Source: Ilyonectria destructans (lineage: Eukaryota; Ascomycota; Sordariomycetes; Hypocreales; Nectriaceae). Taken from it: a DNA stretch of 64,000 nucleotides. The notes beneath the pieces were generated by a model. The model had not been told where the DNA came from. It did not search any database and saw only the letters and a program-made list of their open reading frames with translations. The stretch lies in the NCBI GenBank assembly GCA_020740775.1, contig JAHEWK010000008.1:2914001-2978000 (forward strand), given 5' to 3'. The translations under genes and the position numbers were made by a program. Shown piece by piece: positions 53,723 through 64,000 of the stretch. Position 1 is the first letter of the stretch, and every line of letters begins with the position of its first letter.

Positions 53723-56377
53723 TCACTGCACGGCGCAATCCTCTTCGGCTCCTCCTCTACCAAAGCCCCCTGTGGCTTGACTCTCTTTCTTGATCTTCGT
53801 CATCAGCCTATCCAGCCTCCACGGGTCCAAGTCACCAAACTCCACATCTTTCAGCTCCTCCGGCTCAACCTCCGTCTCAGCTTGCTCCTTGACAACTCGT
53901 CCATGTCCGTCTTCCAAGAATTTGCGCATAACCTTTGCGGCGGCATCGATGGCGGCATCCATAGCCTCTCCCTTGTCGTCGCTTGTCAAGCCGGTACGGC
54001 CTGCAGCAGTGGAAAAGACGTAGCCGACCAAGTAAGGTAGCTTGTCTTCTGTGGGTATGTATTGGAGGAATCCAGCCCCAAATAGTCGGGTAAACTCTTC
54101 CTTCAACTCCGTGAGGAAATTCCACGCGGAGTTGTGCATGGTGAAGTAGTTGAAGACTATGTCGGGGACCTCGGCGTGGATGTTTAGGGCAAGCTTGCGG
54201 ATAAGAGCAGCAGGGGAGAGCGTCACCAAGTCAATCTATCGATAAGTGTCAGCAATAACTTCTTGGCACAGTAATTCACTGTTATTTAAACTCACAGGCT
54301 CATTCTTCGCCTTTTCCTTGATCTCTGGCCGGATATGCCCTTTGCCGTCCAGGGACTCATGGCGGCGACCCTCAATCAAGATCCCTTCAATCAAGTCAGA
54401 CGACAAGGGGGGACGTTCTCCGGTCGGCGCGAGACGACGGTTAATCACCAAAGACACCCACCCTTTGAACTTCATATTGCGTCTATTTGCGGTGTTGACA
54501 TTGACTTTGCCCTTCCGCTTGGTCGGTGCCAAGTTACTGGCGGACACGCCGATGCAAAGACAGTAGTTCTTGAAGTGGTCTTCGCGGTTCGTAGGTGGAT
54601 CGCCGACAAAGACAGCTGAGTCACCCTGCATCTTCCAAAACGTTTCGAGATCTTCCCATGCGAGATGGTCCGAAAGACGTTTCTCCTGGCGAAGAGCGTG
54701 GTACAGCTGCGTCGTACACATGACTCCTCCTGGGGTTGCTGCGTATGTTGCGCCCGAGAGGTGTAGATTCACACGCATATTATGGAGGAGGAGGCCGCAG
54801 TGAATCGGATTGCGATGTAGAAACCTCCATGCCGGGGGACTGTTACTGGGTAACAACCCCAATTGGGTCATTTGGAGGCGGCACGTCGAAATCGGATCCC
54901 TGTCCCACTTTGTTGCAGCTTTGAGGACCCAGCTGCGTTCTTGCGAGCTGGGGACGTCGAGCATTGCCTTCTTAATCTTGAGGCTTTCCTGTTTCATCTC
55001 ATCAAAGCCACGGCGGCAGTTTGACCCGAGGAACTGTAGGACATCAAGATAAACTTGAGCAGCCCAGGCTAACCACAGGGGCGCACCCTTGCCGGGATTG
55101 TTCATTAGATCACCAATGCCACGGATCAATTCGTCTTCAACCGCTCCTGTTCCCATATTCGAGGAGAGGAATTGCAGGTCTGGCAGGGCCTCCATCATTG
55201 CAGTCTTATCTTGATCCCACTTTGCGCGGTTTGTCTTCCCCTCGGCACCAAGCTCTTCATCATACCAGCCGAACTTGCCGTTGTAGTTGGTCACGATGAG
55301 GTCCCCCGAATTGCCTCTTGCATAACTAGTGAGAAGACTGATGGTGTTCATCAGATAGAGCTGGGCCAAATTGTAGGCTTCCAAGTTATAAGCATCACCT
55401 GGTTGCTTGTTACCCAGTGCATCAATGCCGGATAATTTGCATATTTCCATGAAGTACAAGGTGGCAATCTCGCCTGCGCTGCCGTGCTTGCTCACTATAG
55501 GCATGATTTCGTCCTCCATGCTGCGAGCGAGCTCGAAAGCCGTGTTCGTTGCAACAGCAGCGGCAGCGAGATCGAGACGATTAGCCTTATAATCCGCCCA
55601 CAACGACTTAATCTCTTGCCTGAGGCGGCTATAGTCACCCAAAAGAGAGACAAGAGCAAAGGTTGCATCCTCCGCGGACTCTTCCTGTTCGAAAGTATAC
55701 TCCAAATCAGGTGCGGACTTGGCAGCAACATCTGGAGCGTTCAAGAATGCTTCGGACGGTGCGTACACTTCAAGAACGTCAAACATGTTCTTGAAAGGGT
55801 CCTGAGATTTCTCGCCAGCCTTCTTAGCTGCTTCGTTCGCGTTGAAGCTGCCAGTCTCGATGAGTGGCTTCAGACAGTCGCGAACTTTTTCAAGTACCCC
55901 GACAAAGAAAGAATGTCGTTCATCCTTGCCGGGTTCGACTTTGGCTCCATTGTCAACAAGCCATTTCGAAAAGTTCTTCCGTGCTGTCGACAGAAATATT
56001 AGTTTGCTGCATACAAATGGGGGCTGTGACAGTCAATTTTAAGTACCCCAAATAACGCGTTCAAGGGCCACACTCAAGTAATCGGGAACCTTGACGGAAT
56101 GTATCTTGGCGATATGGGTTGCCAATGGTTCGAAATCCCTGATCCTGATGATGCGAGAAGTTTTGTTCGCCAAATTGCCTGGCTGAGGCAGGTGTGCACT
56201 TTTAGCTTGTTTCCGAGCCTTGCCCTTCTGTCTGCCTGATTTGACCGGTACATTGTTGGAGCTTGAAGCATTGTCTGCGTAACCGTTGGCCTTGGCAGTT
56301 GTGGCCAGCCAGTTGGCTACAGAGTCTGTGTCGACTTTGTACTGTTGATAAATACTCTTGAGAGACGAGGGCAACAT
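53723..56377 (-). CDS. DUF6604-domain protein
   Basis: Three exons: 56377-56047, 55983-54296, 54235-53723, all in phase, giving 843 residues. The N-terminus MLPSSLKSIYQQYKVDTDSVANWLATTA is typical of the fungal DUF6604 family, followed by a basic Ser/Lys linker (KSGRQKGKARKQAK) and the helical core. The remaining 600 residues are mostly helical and Leu-rich, ending in an acidic stretch and GGFGRGGAEEDCAVQ. No enzyme motif or membrane segment is seen. The family is widespread in filamentous ascomycetes and functionally uncharacterised. The start is the only ATG that begins the conserved N-terminal block. Confidence 0.82.
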
Positions 56378-57767
56378 CTTGGGCGATGGTCGTGAATGGT
56401 GTGAAGGATATTTATTCGAGTTGCCTTTATTAAACGATGATATTGAGGTTAATTGATTGATTGAAGGAGGACATGCCAGACGCGTTATTCGCGTCTGCTA
56501 TGTACATGAGACGAGGCTACGGATCGGATAATCTACATTCCGTCCCCCCTGAATTCCAACAGCCTTTGCCTACGCGTGGTTTCGCATGCTAGGGGTGAAC
56601 TTAAAGTTTAGTAGTTAGGGATCTTACTTTTCTAGCCTTCTGTCAGATCTCGTTCCCGTAAGTGGGGTCTGATGGTCTGAGTTGGTGGTTTTTGGCACAG
56701 GGAAATGTACGATAGGACGAGGCAAAAATAGCCTGATTGAATTAATAATAATTACGACCTTGATATCGTCGTTATAACTGAATGATTGACTGTTGTTGAT
56801 CATCTTAACCGGCGAGGGATTTCCTTTATACTGTCTCCGAGACCCCTGCTTCCTTAATCATCCACCGGACTGCCCTCCGTCTGACACTGTTGGTGGGTCC
56901 GGCTGTCGGACCTGCGTTCCGATGCGTCCCTTTTTATGCTTGAGATGCTAGGCACATAGCGACAACGGTGAACGCTCCTGCGACACACCGTCTGTCACAC
57001 ATAGCTAGCTAGTCATCATCACAAAGTTCATTAGGTCATAGCATCGTCCCTGTGATTCCTACTAGACACCTTCTATTTGTACAAAAATTTGACGGCCCGT
57101 CAGGTCAGCCCGCACAAGGCCGTGAGGCTAGAGCGCTATAGAAGACTGGTATCCAACTAAGGTAAGGATGTGAAATCTACAGTGTACCTAAGATGCCTCT
57201 TTAGCATGCGAGCCGGCAACGCACAATGTCCGTTCTCCATTATTTTGGCACACCGGGTTTCGGAACTCGGGGGACTCGGGGAACTTGGGGAACTCGGGGA
57301 GCTCGGGGAAGCAGCTTAATGAGTGGGGCACCTAGAGGCCCACGGGCCTAGAATACTCATGGGGATATGATGGTTTGGCTGCACCCCGCGAAGAGATGCT
57401 GGGGAAATTCAAATCGACCGTCTTGGAACCCCAAAGACGTGGAGTACCCTGCTCCCGAGACCTACCGGAACATCATTCCGGCAGGTCGAGGCGGAGGAGG
57501 TTTGCATCTCCACCTCAAAATGGACAGATGAGGTTGGCAACAGCCTTCGGCTCCAGCACATAGCCGGCCTGAGTTCTGCTTTGGGCTAGATTCCGGGGGT
57601 TCTTAATCCGAACTTTGGCTCGGAAGTGCAATGAGGTGCAATCGTTCTGTATCACACTGATGATTCCGGGGTTTAAATATCGAGGTATCCCACCTATACA
57701 CTGTAGGGGCTTCATAGCACAATCACCGTCGTGAATCAAGGACAATCGGATAATCACTTCAACTATC
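56378..57767. other. Intergenic, AT-rich with a 9-bp tandem repeat
   Basis: Long spacer between divergent genes. It contains ATTGATTGATTG strings near 56449-56464, an inverted GACGCG/CGCGTC pair near 56477-56494 and the GGAACTCGG array at 57262-57310. No coding signal. Confidence 0.5.
57262..57310. repeat. Short tandem repeat, 9-10 bp unit GGAACTCGG
   Basis: About five consecutive units of GGAACTCGG and variants (GGGACTCGG, GGAACTTGG, GGAGCTCGG), G-rich on the plus strand. Confidence 0.75.
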
Positions 57768-58964
57768 ATGTCTGGGCCTTCAACCGACGACGGAGCCCGC
57801 CATGCTGGGCTCCTCTCCTCAGCAACGTCGCAAATCCCATGGTACAAACAACCTCACCTTCTCAAGCTTAATTTCTCTGTCTTCTCCCTCATCCTCTTGT
57901 CCAGTGCCATTGGTTACGATAGCTCAATGACCAATGGCCTGCTCGCGCTTCCTACTTGGAATGCTTTCATGGACTACCCAACCGGAGCACGGCTCGGCTT
58001 CATTAACTGCATCTACATTATTGGCATTCTGGTTACTTTGCCCATCTGTCCTGTGGTTGCAAACAAATACGGGCGCAAAAAGGGCATCTGGATTGGCTTT
58101 GCTTTCCTGTTCCTAGGGGTAGGTCTACAGGCGGGGGCTCACAATGTTACCATGTTCATTCTGGGGCGGTGTTTCCTCGGAATGAATACTGGATGGTACA
58201 CCACTGCATCGCCGCTTCTAATCACCGAGATTGCTTATCCTCCTCATCGTGTGAGTGGCAGCTGGAATGACAAATTGTCTCGATTCTTTAGCTAATATGC
58301 GTTGCCCCTTTAGGGAATTGCCAGCTCTCTCTACAATTGCGGCTGGTATGCCGGAGCTGTCATTACAGCGTGGGTCACCTTCGGCACACGTAACGATCCT
58401 ACCTCCTGGTCATGGCGTATCCCTTCAATATTACAGGCCCTACTACCCCTTTTTGCGCTGCCTGGCTTTATCCTTTCTCCTGAGAGCCCACGTTGGCTGA
58501 TGTCCGTTGGTCGCCAGTCCGACGCCCGAACCATGCTTGCCAATGCTCACGCTGGCAGCGATCTATCCTCCCCTCTTGTCGCCCTCGAAGCGGTTGAGAT
58601 CGAAACGACCATCGAAAAGGAGCTAGCTGCCCAACATTCGACTAGCTACCTCCAGCTGTGTAAAGGCAAGGGAAATCGTCACCGCTTGTTGATTTCGGTC
58701 ACCCTGGGCTTCTTTGCACAATGGACTGGCGGCGGAGTCGTCAGTTACTATCTTGCGTTAGTATTGCAGACTGTCGGAATTACCTCAGTCACCCATCAAA
58801 CCTTAATATCAGCCTGCTTACAGCTCTGGAACTTATTTTTTGCGACGGCCGCTGCATTTTCAGTTGACAGCTTTGGACGCAGAAAACTTTTCATGACATC
58901 TGGAGCGGTTCCTGAGCTACCAGCTCTCTGTCCACGTAACGAGGCGTCGATTGACCCCCAGTAG
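57768..58964 (+). CDS. MFS sugar transporter, C-terminally truncated
   Basis: Two exons, 57768-58250 and 58314-58964 (intron GTGAGT...TAG), 377 residues. The N-terminal six helices and central loop are normal: YDSSMTNGLLALPTW, NKYGRKKGIW, GRCFLGMNTGW and SPESPRWLMSVGR. In the second half VVSYYLALVLQTVG and FGRRKLFM are present. After LFMTSGA the sequence turns into a short unrelated tail and stop. About 150-170 residues, including the last three or four helices and the usual PET-KG motif, are missing, so the protein is probably non-functional although the frame is clean. It resembles the frameshifted transporter at 271-1969 in subfamily. Break point near 58905. Confidence 0.75.
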
Positions 58965-59405
58965 CCGTGCTCCTGAAATTGGCCTGGGCAGGAGGTGGGT
59001 GATCCTGGCCTCGAGACAGGCAACGGTCGTTGGTAGAGAAGATTATAAAGTTAAGATTCATCCGCGGTTGAAGCCTCTCTCTTTGTCATCAGCTGACCTC
59101 AAGGCGGTGATTGCTAACACTGGCGGGGATAAACTACACTCGCTATGATTGGCGACATTTCAGTGAGGCTTCTAAAGGATGCCTGGAACGTCTTAGGACT
59201 TGGCTACAGCATCCTTGGGACTCGGGAAATAGCTACTCCATGTAAGGGGCGATACATTCGTCGAAGCGATCAGGCTAATTAGGTATTTCAAGGACAACGG
59301 CCATGTATCAGTGTTGGTAGTTAGGGACAGCAAATAATCAGGGTATCAAGGTCGTTACACTGTTCGCTATAAGCCAGCCAAAGTCGTCATGTTCGTGATC
59401 ACGTC
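58965..59405. other. Intergenic beyond a likely rearrangement break
   Basis: Sequence after the truncated transporter does not continue the transporter in any frame. No gene seen. Confidence 0.5.
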
Positions 59406-60525
59406 TCACGCACGAGTATCAGTTCGGCCACCTGTCACAGTGTCCTCGGACCATCGGCGAGGGCTATCTGGGCCATGGTCATCCTGATCCTCTGCCTGGG
59501 CCATCAAACCGACCCTCTCCTCATCCACTTCCTTCGAACCCTCTTCCTCATATGGCCGAGACATCAGGCCAAGCTCCTCCTCGTCCTTGACGGCCATTTC
59601 TGCCAGGCTCTCGTCATCGGCTGCAGCCCTGCGTCTCCTCGGATCACGAATGGCAGCAGCCCAGTTGGACGGCAATATGGTGAAAGCCAGGTTTTCTTTG
59701 ACTCGGCCACAGGTCCGTACCGTGACCACGTAACAGTGGACTGCATGGCGCCTTGTCGCTTGCCAATAGGCACTGCCTCTCTCGACGAGCCGCTCGTGTC
59801 CGATGGTGGCAAGCAGGCGGGGCCAGTGGGGCTCGATGGCTTTGATGATGGCGACAATGCCCTTGAGCAGGTCGACGAAGGTTACGATAGAGTAGAGGCA
59901 CCTGCACAACGCGGTCAGTTGAGCTGGGTTGGAAGGAGGTGACGGCAGCATGTCGCTTACACCACCGCTGTAGCAAATTTATCGGACCAAACCATGTCGC
60001 GACAGATGGCCTGTGGCGTCTGGGTACCGAAGAGGGCCTCGCTGGCTGCCTGGAAGAACTTGGAGTCTTCAGCCATGGCATTGCAGCCGCCGTAGGTGTT
60101 GGGCAGAAGCGAGGCCTGCATGGCCAAGCCGGTGATGATGGCGACGGTGATGGCGAGGTCGACGAGGCCGATGATGATCTGGAAAGCGCCTAGGTAGCTA
60201 GCACAGGCGCAGAGAGCGAAGTTTGCGAAGTTCCAAAACAGCAGCACGGTTCCCTATAGACGCCGAGTTATTGTTATTATACTTGTCATGGCGATGGCAG
60301 GGAGATGTGAATATGTTGACTGACTGCTGTGCCGACGAGCAGCTGGCCTTGTATCAGGTTGTCGGCGCCGGGTACCACGTCGTAGACGTCCTTCATGTCC
60401 CTCAGCAGGCCATAGTAATGCCCCGCGCCCATCACGAACCCGGACGGAACGTGGAGAAGCCACCGGAGGGCAACCGGGAGGACCAAGGAGAGGAGCAACA
60501 TGGTCAGGGTGGGCGTAGACGACAT
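59406..60525 (-). CDS. Multi-spanning membrane protein of unknown function
   Basis: Three exons: 60525-60325, 60253-59961, 59901-59406, with GTCAGT/TAG and GTAAGC/CAG boundaries, 329 residues. Hydrophobic helices: LTMLLLSLVLPVALRWLL at the N-terminus, VLLFWNFANFALCACASYLGAF, IIIGLVDLAITVAIITGLAM, and a last one in CLYSIVTFVDLLKGIVAII. Between helices 3 and 4 is a loop with two cysteines (YGGCNAMAEDS and QAICRDMVW). The C-terminal 170 residues are soluble, charged and acidic. I do not recognise the family; the pattern resembles small four-helix MARVEL-type proteins but without a diagnostic motif. The region is GC-rich compared with neighbours. Confidence 0.6.
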
Positions 60526-60994
60526 GCTGGAGGAGTGATGGCCTGGGCCAGGGGAAAAGAGGAAAAGAGGAACAGAATGACAATAGGGCTATTTGCTTCA
60601 CGGCGGCGGCGATGATTTGCGCAGAGATGGCAAGGGCGTCAATTTAGTGTAGAGACGACGGGAGGTGGAGGGGGGGGGATGCACCGGATGGCCATGACCC
60701 CGTGCGGCTGACGAGGTTAGCGTAGGCCCAGTCCCCTGTAATGAAACGAGGGCTGGCAGGCAACTGTGCCGTGGCTGTGCATCTGGTCCACGATAATGGC
60801 AATTCCGGTGCGAGTGCCGAGGGAAGATGACACCGGAGTGTGCGGCATTGGAGCCTCATACCTCATACCGGGACAGCCCCGGGACGAACACGGGACTGAT
60901 GGTGAGGCAATATGGAAGCATCACGGACTGGCGGCTGCTCCAGGCGGCCGGGCTGGGCTCAACTCCCCTGGAACTCCCGAGAACCCCGCTGCGG
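60526..60994. other. GC-rich intergenic
   Basis: High-GC spacer with a poly-G run (GGGGGGGG) near 60671-60678. Long plus-strand frames here reflect base composition rather than genes. Confidence 0.45.
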
Positions 60995-61291
60995 CTAGGT
61001 GCCTGTAGTGCGGGCACAGCCTGGCCTGCCCTGCCCTGCACTGCGCTCCACCGAGCGGGCAGACTTTGGGCCGCTTACGCAGCCAATTGGCAAGGCCGTC
61101 ACCCTTGCATCTTTGGGTTGCCATTTACCTATACTGGCTGAGAGATGAGGCTCAATTGCAAGTTTATGCGTTTGAGTGACAGCAACTGCAGAGATCAATT
61201 GGCCTCCACTGCTGATGCCGAAGCAGTCGGCGGCGGGGGTGTGCTGCAGCAGTAGACTGCAGAGGAGAAGGAGGCACGTCAGAAGTCTCAT
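60995..61291 (-). CDS. Possible small secreted protein
   Basis: A 98-codon frame starting MRLLTCLLLLCSLLLQHTPAADC, which looks like a signal peptide. The mature part has a few cysteines (IGCVSG, GCARTTGT). A TATATA box lies on the minus strand about 130 bp upstream, near 61420-61427. There is no known family, and the GC-rich setting can generate chance frames, so this is tentative. Confidence 0.3.
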   Translation of the reverse strand: MRLLTCLLLLCSLLLQHTPAADCFGISSGGQLISAVAVTQTHKLAIEPHLSASIGKWQPKDARVTALPIGCVSGPKSARSVERSAGQGRPGCARTTGT

Positions 61292-63849
61292 GTTGATGAA
61301 TGCGTGAACGCGAGGAATTAATAATTAATTATCAGGGAGGACGAGTCGACGATCCGCGGTTGAAAGCTCGAGGGGGGGAAGGGAAGTTGGCCAGGAACGC
61401 GGGCAGGCCAAGGACTCCCATATATACCCCTGGGTCTGGGACTGGGCCTGGGACCACGCCCTCAAGCCCACCCCGGCTGCTGGTTCAGTTGGAGGACTAC
61501 GACGAACCCATACAGGACAATAAACCCGTTCTCTGTTCTCTGTGGCCTTTCTCACGGCCGAGGGAGCCGGTGGATGTGGAGTTGACCAGGCAAGCAGCAC
61601 GTGGCTACAGTGGCTGGTGGGACATGGAGCTAACTGACAGCATCTAACCGACGTCCGCCATTGGGAAAAGAGCGTCGGCATATCTGTACAAGGCATGTAT
61701 CTAGGCTCAATTCCCGGGACTATTAGACGCTAGAGCTAAACTGAGTCTCCCTTGTACCGTCTGTAGATGCATGTGCATGGCCGGGTTGATTGGTTGTGTA
61801 ATCGACGTCTTGAACTAGCAAGGAGGCGCTTGGAGGCTTCCACATAAAACCGCGCAATCAGGCGGCCAGCCCTTGTATGGCAGGGGGTTGAGAGCAGACC
61901 ACTCCAGGTTCATGAGTGAAGCCAACGACAGCCACGGCTAACTAACAAAATGTCAAGTCAAAGTAGAAAAGGCAAGCCAGTAGAGGCTATCACGCAATTG
62001 GCATGAACGGGCCGGTGGCCACGCAGCGACTGGTTGCAATTGACCTGCCAAGACGACGGACGGCTGGCTTCAGCGCAACAGAAACATCTTTATGAGTCGT
62101 CTCGGACGCTCAAGGCAAGTGCAGCAGATGAATTGATACATGAAAGACTTCCTGCTGGCACGTCAACCCCAATCTGCCCCTCTTTGGCGTCGTCGTCATT
62201 CCTCATCTGCCCGTTATCTTTCAATCCAGCCAGGCCCCCAGGCCATCGGATGCGGAGTTTTTGTCGGGGGCTAGGAACCTTTTCCAACCTTCGCGTCCGT
62301 TAGTTATTTAATTAGTGGACCGACCATGTGGACTGGTGATGCCAAACCAAACCGCGCCGTATTTCCGGCTGGTGCAATGCTAGCTCGCTCGCTATTCTTC
62401 CACCCTGGCAGGACTGGCTCCGAACCAGGCTGGCCCTTTGCCAACTTGGCTGATAACCCCGCGCGCTTCGGTCGGTGTAGTCATCAGAAGCAGAAACGTG
62501 CTGCGGTGTGTGGTAGGAGGCGAACTTGAGTGAGACACTCAGCTGAAGCCCCAACATTGACGGGTCAGTTCAGTCAAACCCGCAAGCTGAGCACTTTGGT
62601 TCAGTGGGGACAAACAGCTGTTCTATGTCTGTCAAGCCCAGTCAATGGGCAGGCTGAAATCGCGGCTGAGGGTTACGTTCCAACTGCCGTGATACTTCAC
62701 CACGTCCGTGGTGCCGTATCTCTCTGTCCACTACCCGGCCCATGATGGGAACAAATCATCCGCAGGCACAACGAGTACTCGTCCCGGTCTCTCGCTCTTC
62801 GAAATATTGGGACAAGGCCTGGACGTCGCCGGAAGAGCTCCTCCCCGTTGCGATACGCCTGACCCTCGATGCTCAACTGGTCCCGTCCGAGGTACAAGAC
62901 GATGGGTCGGCCATTCGGCTTGTAGCTACCGAGAGGTGGAAGAGAACTTGGTTCAGCACGCAACGTGTCGATGATCCAAGTATGTGTAGTGGTCCTCAGT
63001 GGAGAGTCCAAATTTGTATGAGTCGAGGTTAAAGTTCAACGTCCCAGTTAGGCTACGGGGTTACATAGATGCTCTCCTGTTCAGAGGTTTTCACATCACT
63101 CTTGTTACCACAGAGTGATTCAATATACAAACCTATCATAGTCAGTAGAATAAGGCACTAAGTTATCCAATCCTGTGCCTATTCCCTTTTTTCCGTCAGA
63201 CATCCAACCTGCCCTCAACTGACCACTTCCCAAGTGTGATGGCCATTGCTATCGGCGTTTACATGACCGCTGAAAATATTCACGCTGTCTTCGAGGAAAT
63301 ACGCGCATCTTCTCACGCGGGCATATTCTAAAAAGCTTTGGCATCGACGTGAGCGCTCTGAATACGAACGTGCTTATGACGGCCAAAGATCCTATCAGGA
63401 TTATCTTCATTGACCGGACATCTACTCGGCAATCGTTAAACCAAAAAGCCTTGTTTGAGGAATGAAAGAAGAGTATCCCACACATCGATTTTGTCGTGGT
63501 TGGTCTCATCACACCAGTTCATCGTAAAAACAATTGCATTATCGCACCAGGATTGGGCGTGGGAACATAAAATAGCCGGTCGTGCCATTCAAGTGAAAAG
63601 AACGCGCCATAATAGTCAATAGAATACCCACTGAGGGTCGACATGGTGTGGGGCTTGTCGCGCCCTTGTCTTGACTTTGACATGTTCGGGCGCGAGCGAA
63701 AAATGAGTGGGCCTACTGTGGGAGAATATATCTACGAGAGAAATCCCATTATCAGATAATATTTGAAGTAACCCAAGCTGCACTGAGTGAAGAGAGTACA
63801 ACCTCTGCAAATTTCTTTAACTCTTCATCCTTCTAATTTCACCTTCATC
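61292..63849. other. Long stretch without a supported gene
   Basis: About 2.5 kb. The 300-370-nt frames on both strands (for example 61325-61696 and 62697-63011) have mixed composition and no motif. The AGTGACACTT/TTTATATT-free leader immediately before 63850 (TTCTTTAACTCTTCATCC) looks like the 5' leader of the next gene. Confidence 0.45.
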
Positions 63850-64000
63850 ATGTCAAGCTCGTCCGAAACCATCGTCATCGTCGGCGCTGGTATTGTTGGG
63901 TCCGCATTGGCCCATTTCTTGTCAGCATCATCTGTCAAGCGGAAAATAACCGTCGTCGACCGCTCTCTCAAGACGCTTGTCGGATCTACTGGTCATGCCC
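63850..64000 (+). CDS. FAD-dependent oxidoreductase (DAO-type), N-terminal fragment at window edge
   Basis: The ATG at 63850 opens MSSSSETIVIVGAGIVGSAL, a dinucleotide-binding beta-alpha-beta fold with G-x-G-x-x-G, then ITVVDRS at the end of the second strand and GSTGHA. This is the start of a D-amino-acid-oxidase/sarcosine-oxidase-like flavoprotein. The gene runs off the end of the window after 50 codons, so the substrate cannot be judged. The pyrimidine-rich leader and CATC before the ATG suit a fungal start. Confidence 0.75.
   Translation, partial: MSSSSETIVIVGAGIVGSALAHFLSASSVKRKITVVDRSLKTLVGSTGHA

Noticed and set aside
56520..56540. TCGGATAATCT string, and TCGGATAATCACTT at 57746, as extra copies of the cluster motif
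   Set aside because: Only the first eight bases match; the GTGGT half is absent.
60254..61650. Several long plus-strand frames in the GC-rich stretch
   Set aside because: High GC lowers stop frequency; they run antisense to a spliced membrane-protein gene or have no recognisable content.
1..64000. tRNA, rRNA, CRISPR arrays, bacterial operon or prophage features
   Set aside because: None seen on reading both strands; gene structure is fungal throughout.

Overview
The window looks like nuclear DNA of a filamentous ascomycete (Pezizomycotina), probably a plant-associated Sordariomycete. Genes carry short introns of about 50-100 nt (GT-AG, one GC-AG). The protein families are typical of that group: a HET-domain protein, a DUF6604 protein, a TmpL-like protein, Zn2Cys6 regulators, a PL3 pectate lyase, a rhamnogalacturonan acetylesterase and small secreted proteins. 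No tRNA, rRNA, CRISPR or bacterial feature was seen. The genus is not resolved.

Layout. 0.2-4 kb: a sugar transporter broken by one frameshift, then a secreted rhamnogalacturonan acetylesterase. 4.5-12 kb: a five-exon gene joining a DUF2235 hydrolase-like domain to a P-loop GTPase, then a membrane HET-domain gene with two apparent frameshifts. 12-20.7 kb is a dynamic stretch: three small secreted-protein genes, two diverged LTR copies with a decayed gag-like fragment, AT-rich (RIP-like) patches and a GH43 arabinofuranosidase pseudogene. 21-27 kb: an intact PL3 pectate lyase, a long empty stretch with a 25-bp minisatellite, and a GH3 beta-glucosidase remnant.

27.3-40.7 kb is the most coherent block: a metallo-beta-lactamase-fold lactonase, a PRISE/SirQ-type reductase, a phenol-hydroxylase-type FAD monooxygenase and a divergent P450, a regulator with two C2H2 fingers plus a Zn2Cys6 domain, and a fumarylacetoacetase-family hydrolase divergent from a type I extradiol dioxygenase. 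Promoters in this block share a motif, CCAAACCACCTTAYCCGA in its longest form (core CGGRTAANGTGGT on the other strand). I infer a co-regulated catabolic cluster for a plant phenolic, with meta (extradiol) cleavage and a FAH-type step, controlled by the embedded regulator. The substrate is unknown.

41-50.7 kb: a decayed rhodopsin-domain membrane protein, an intact seven-exon TmpL-like gene (adenylation domain, six membrane segments, flavin reductase), an enoyl-CoA hydratase and an amino-acid transporter with its middle deleted. 52-64 kb: a C2H2/AT-hook protein, a DUF6604 protein, a C-terminally truncated sugar transporter, an unknown multi-spanning membrane protein, and the first codons of an FAD-dependent oxidoreductase cut by the window edge.

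Several genes are damaged: GH43, GH3, two sugar transporters, the amino-acid permease, the rhodopsin-domain gene and the HET gene. Together with the LTR debris this suggests an accessory or subtelomere-like region undergoing gene loss. All exon boundaries are inferred by hand from splice consensus, reading-frame continuity and family motifs; none is backed by transcript data.
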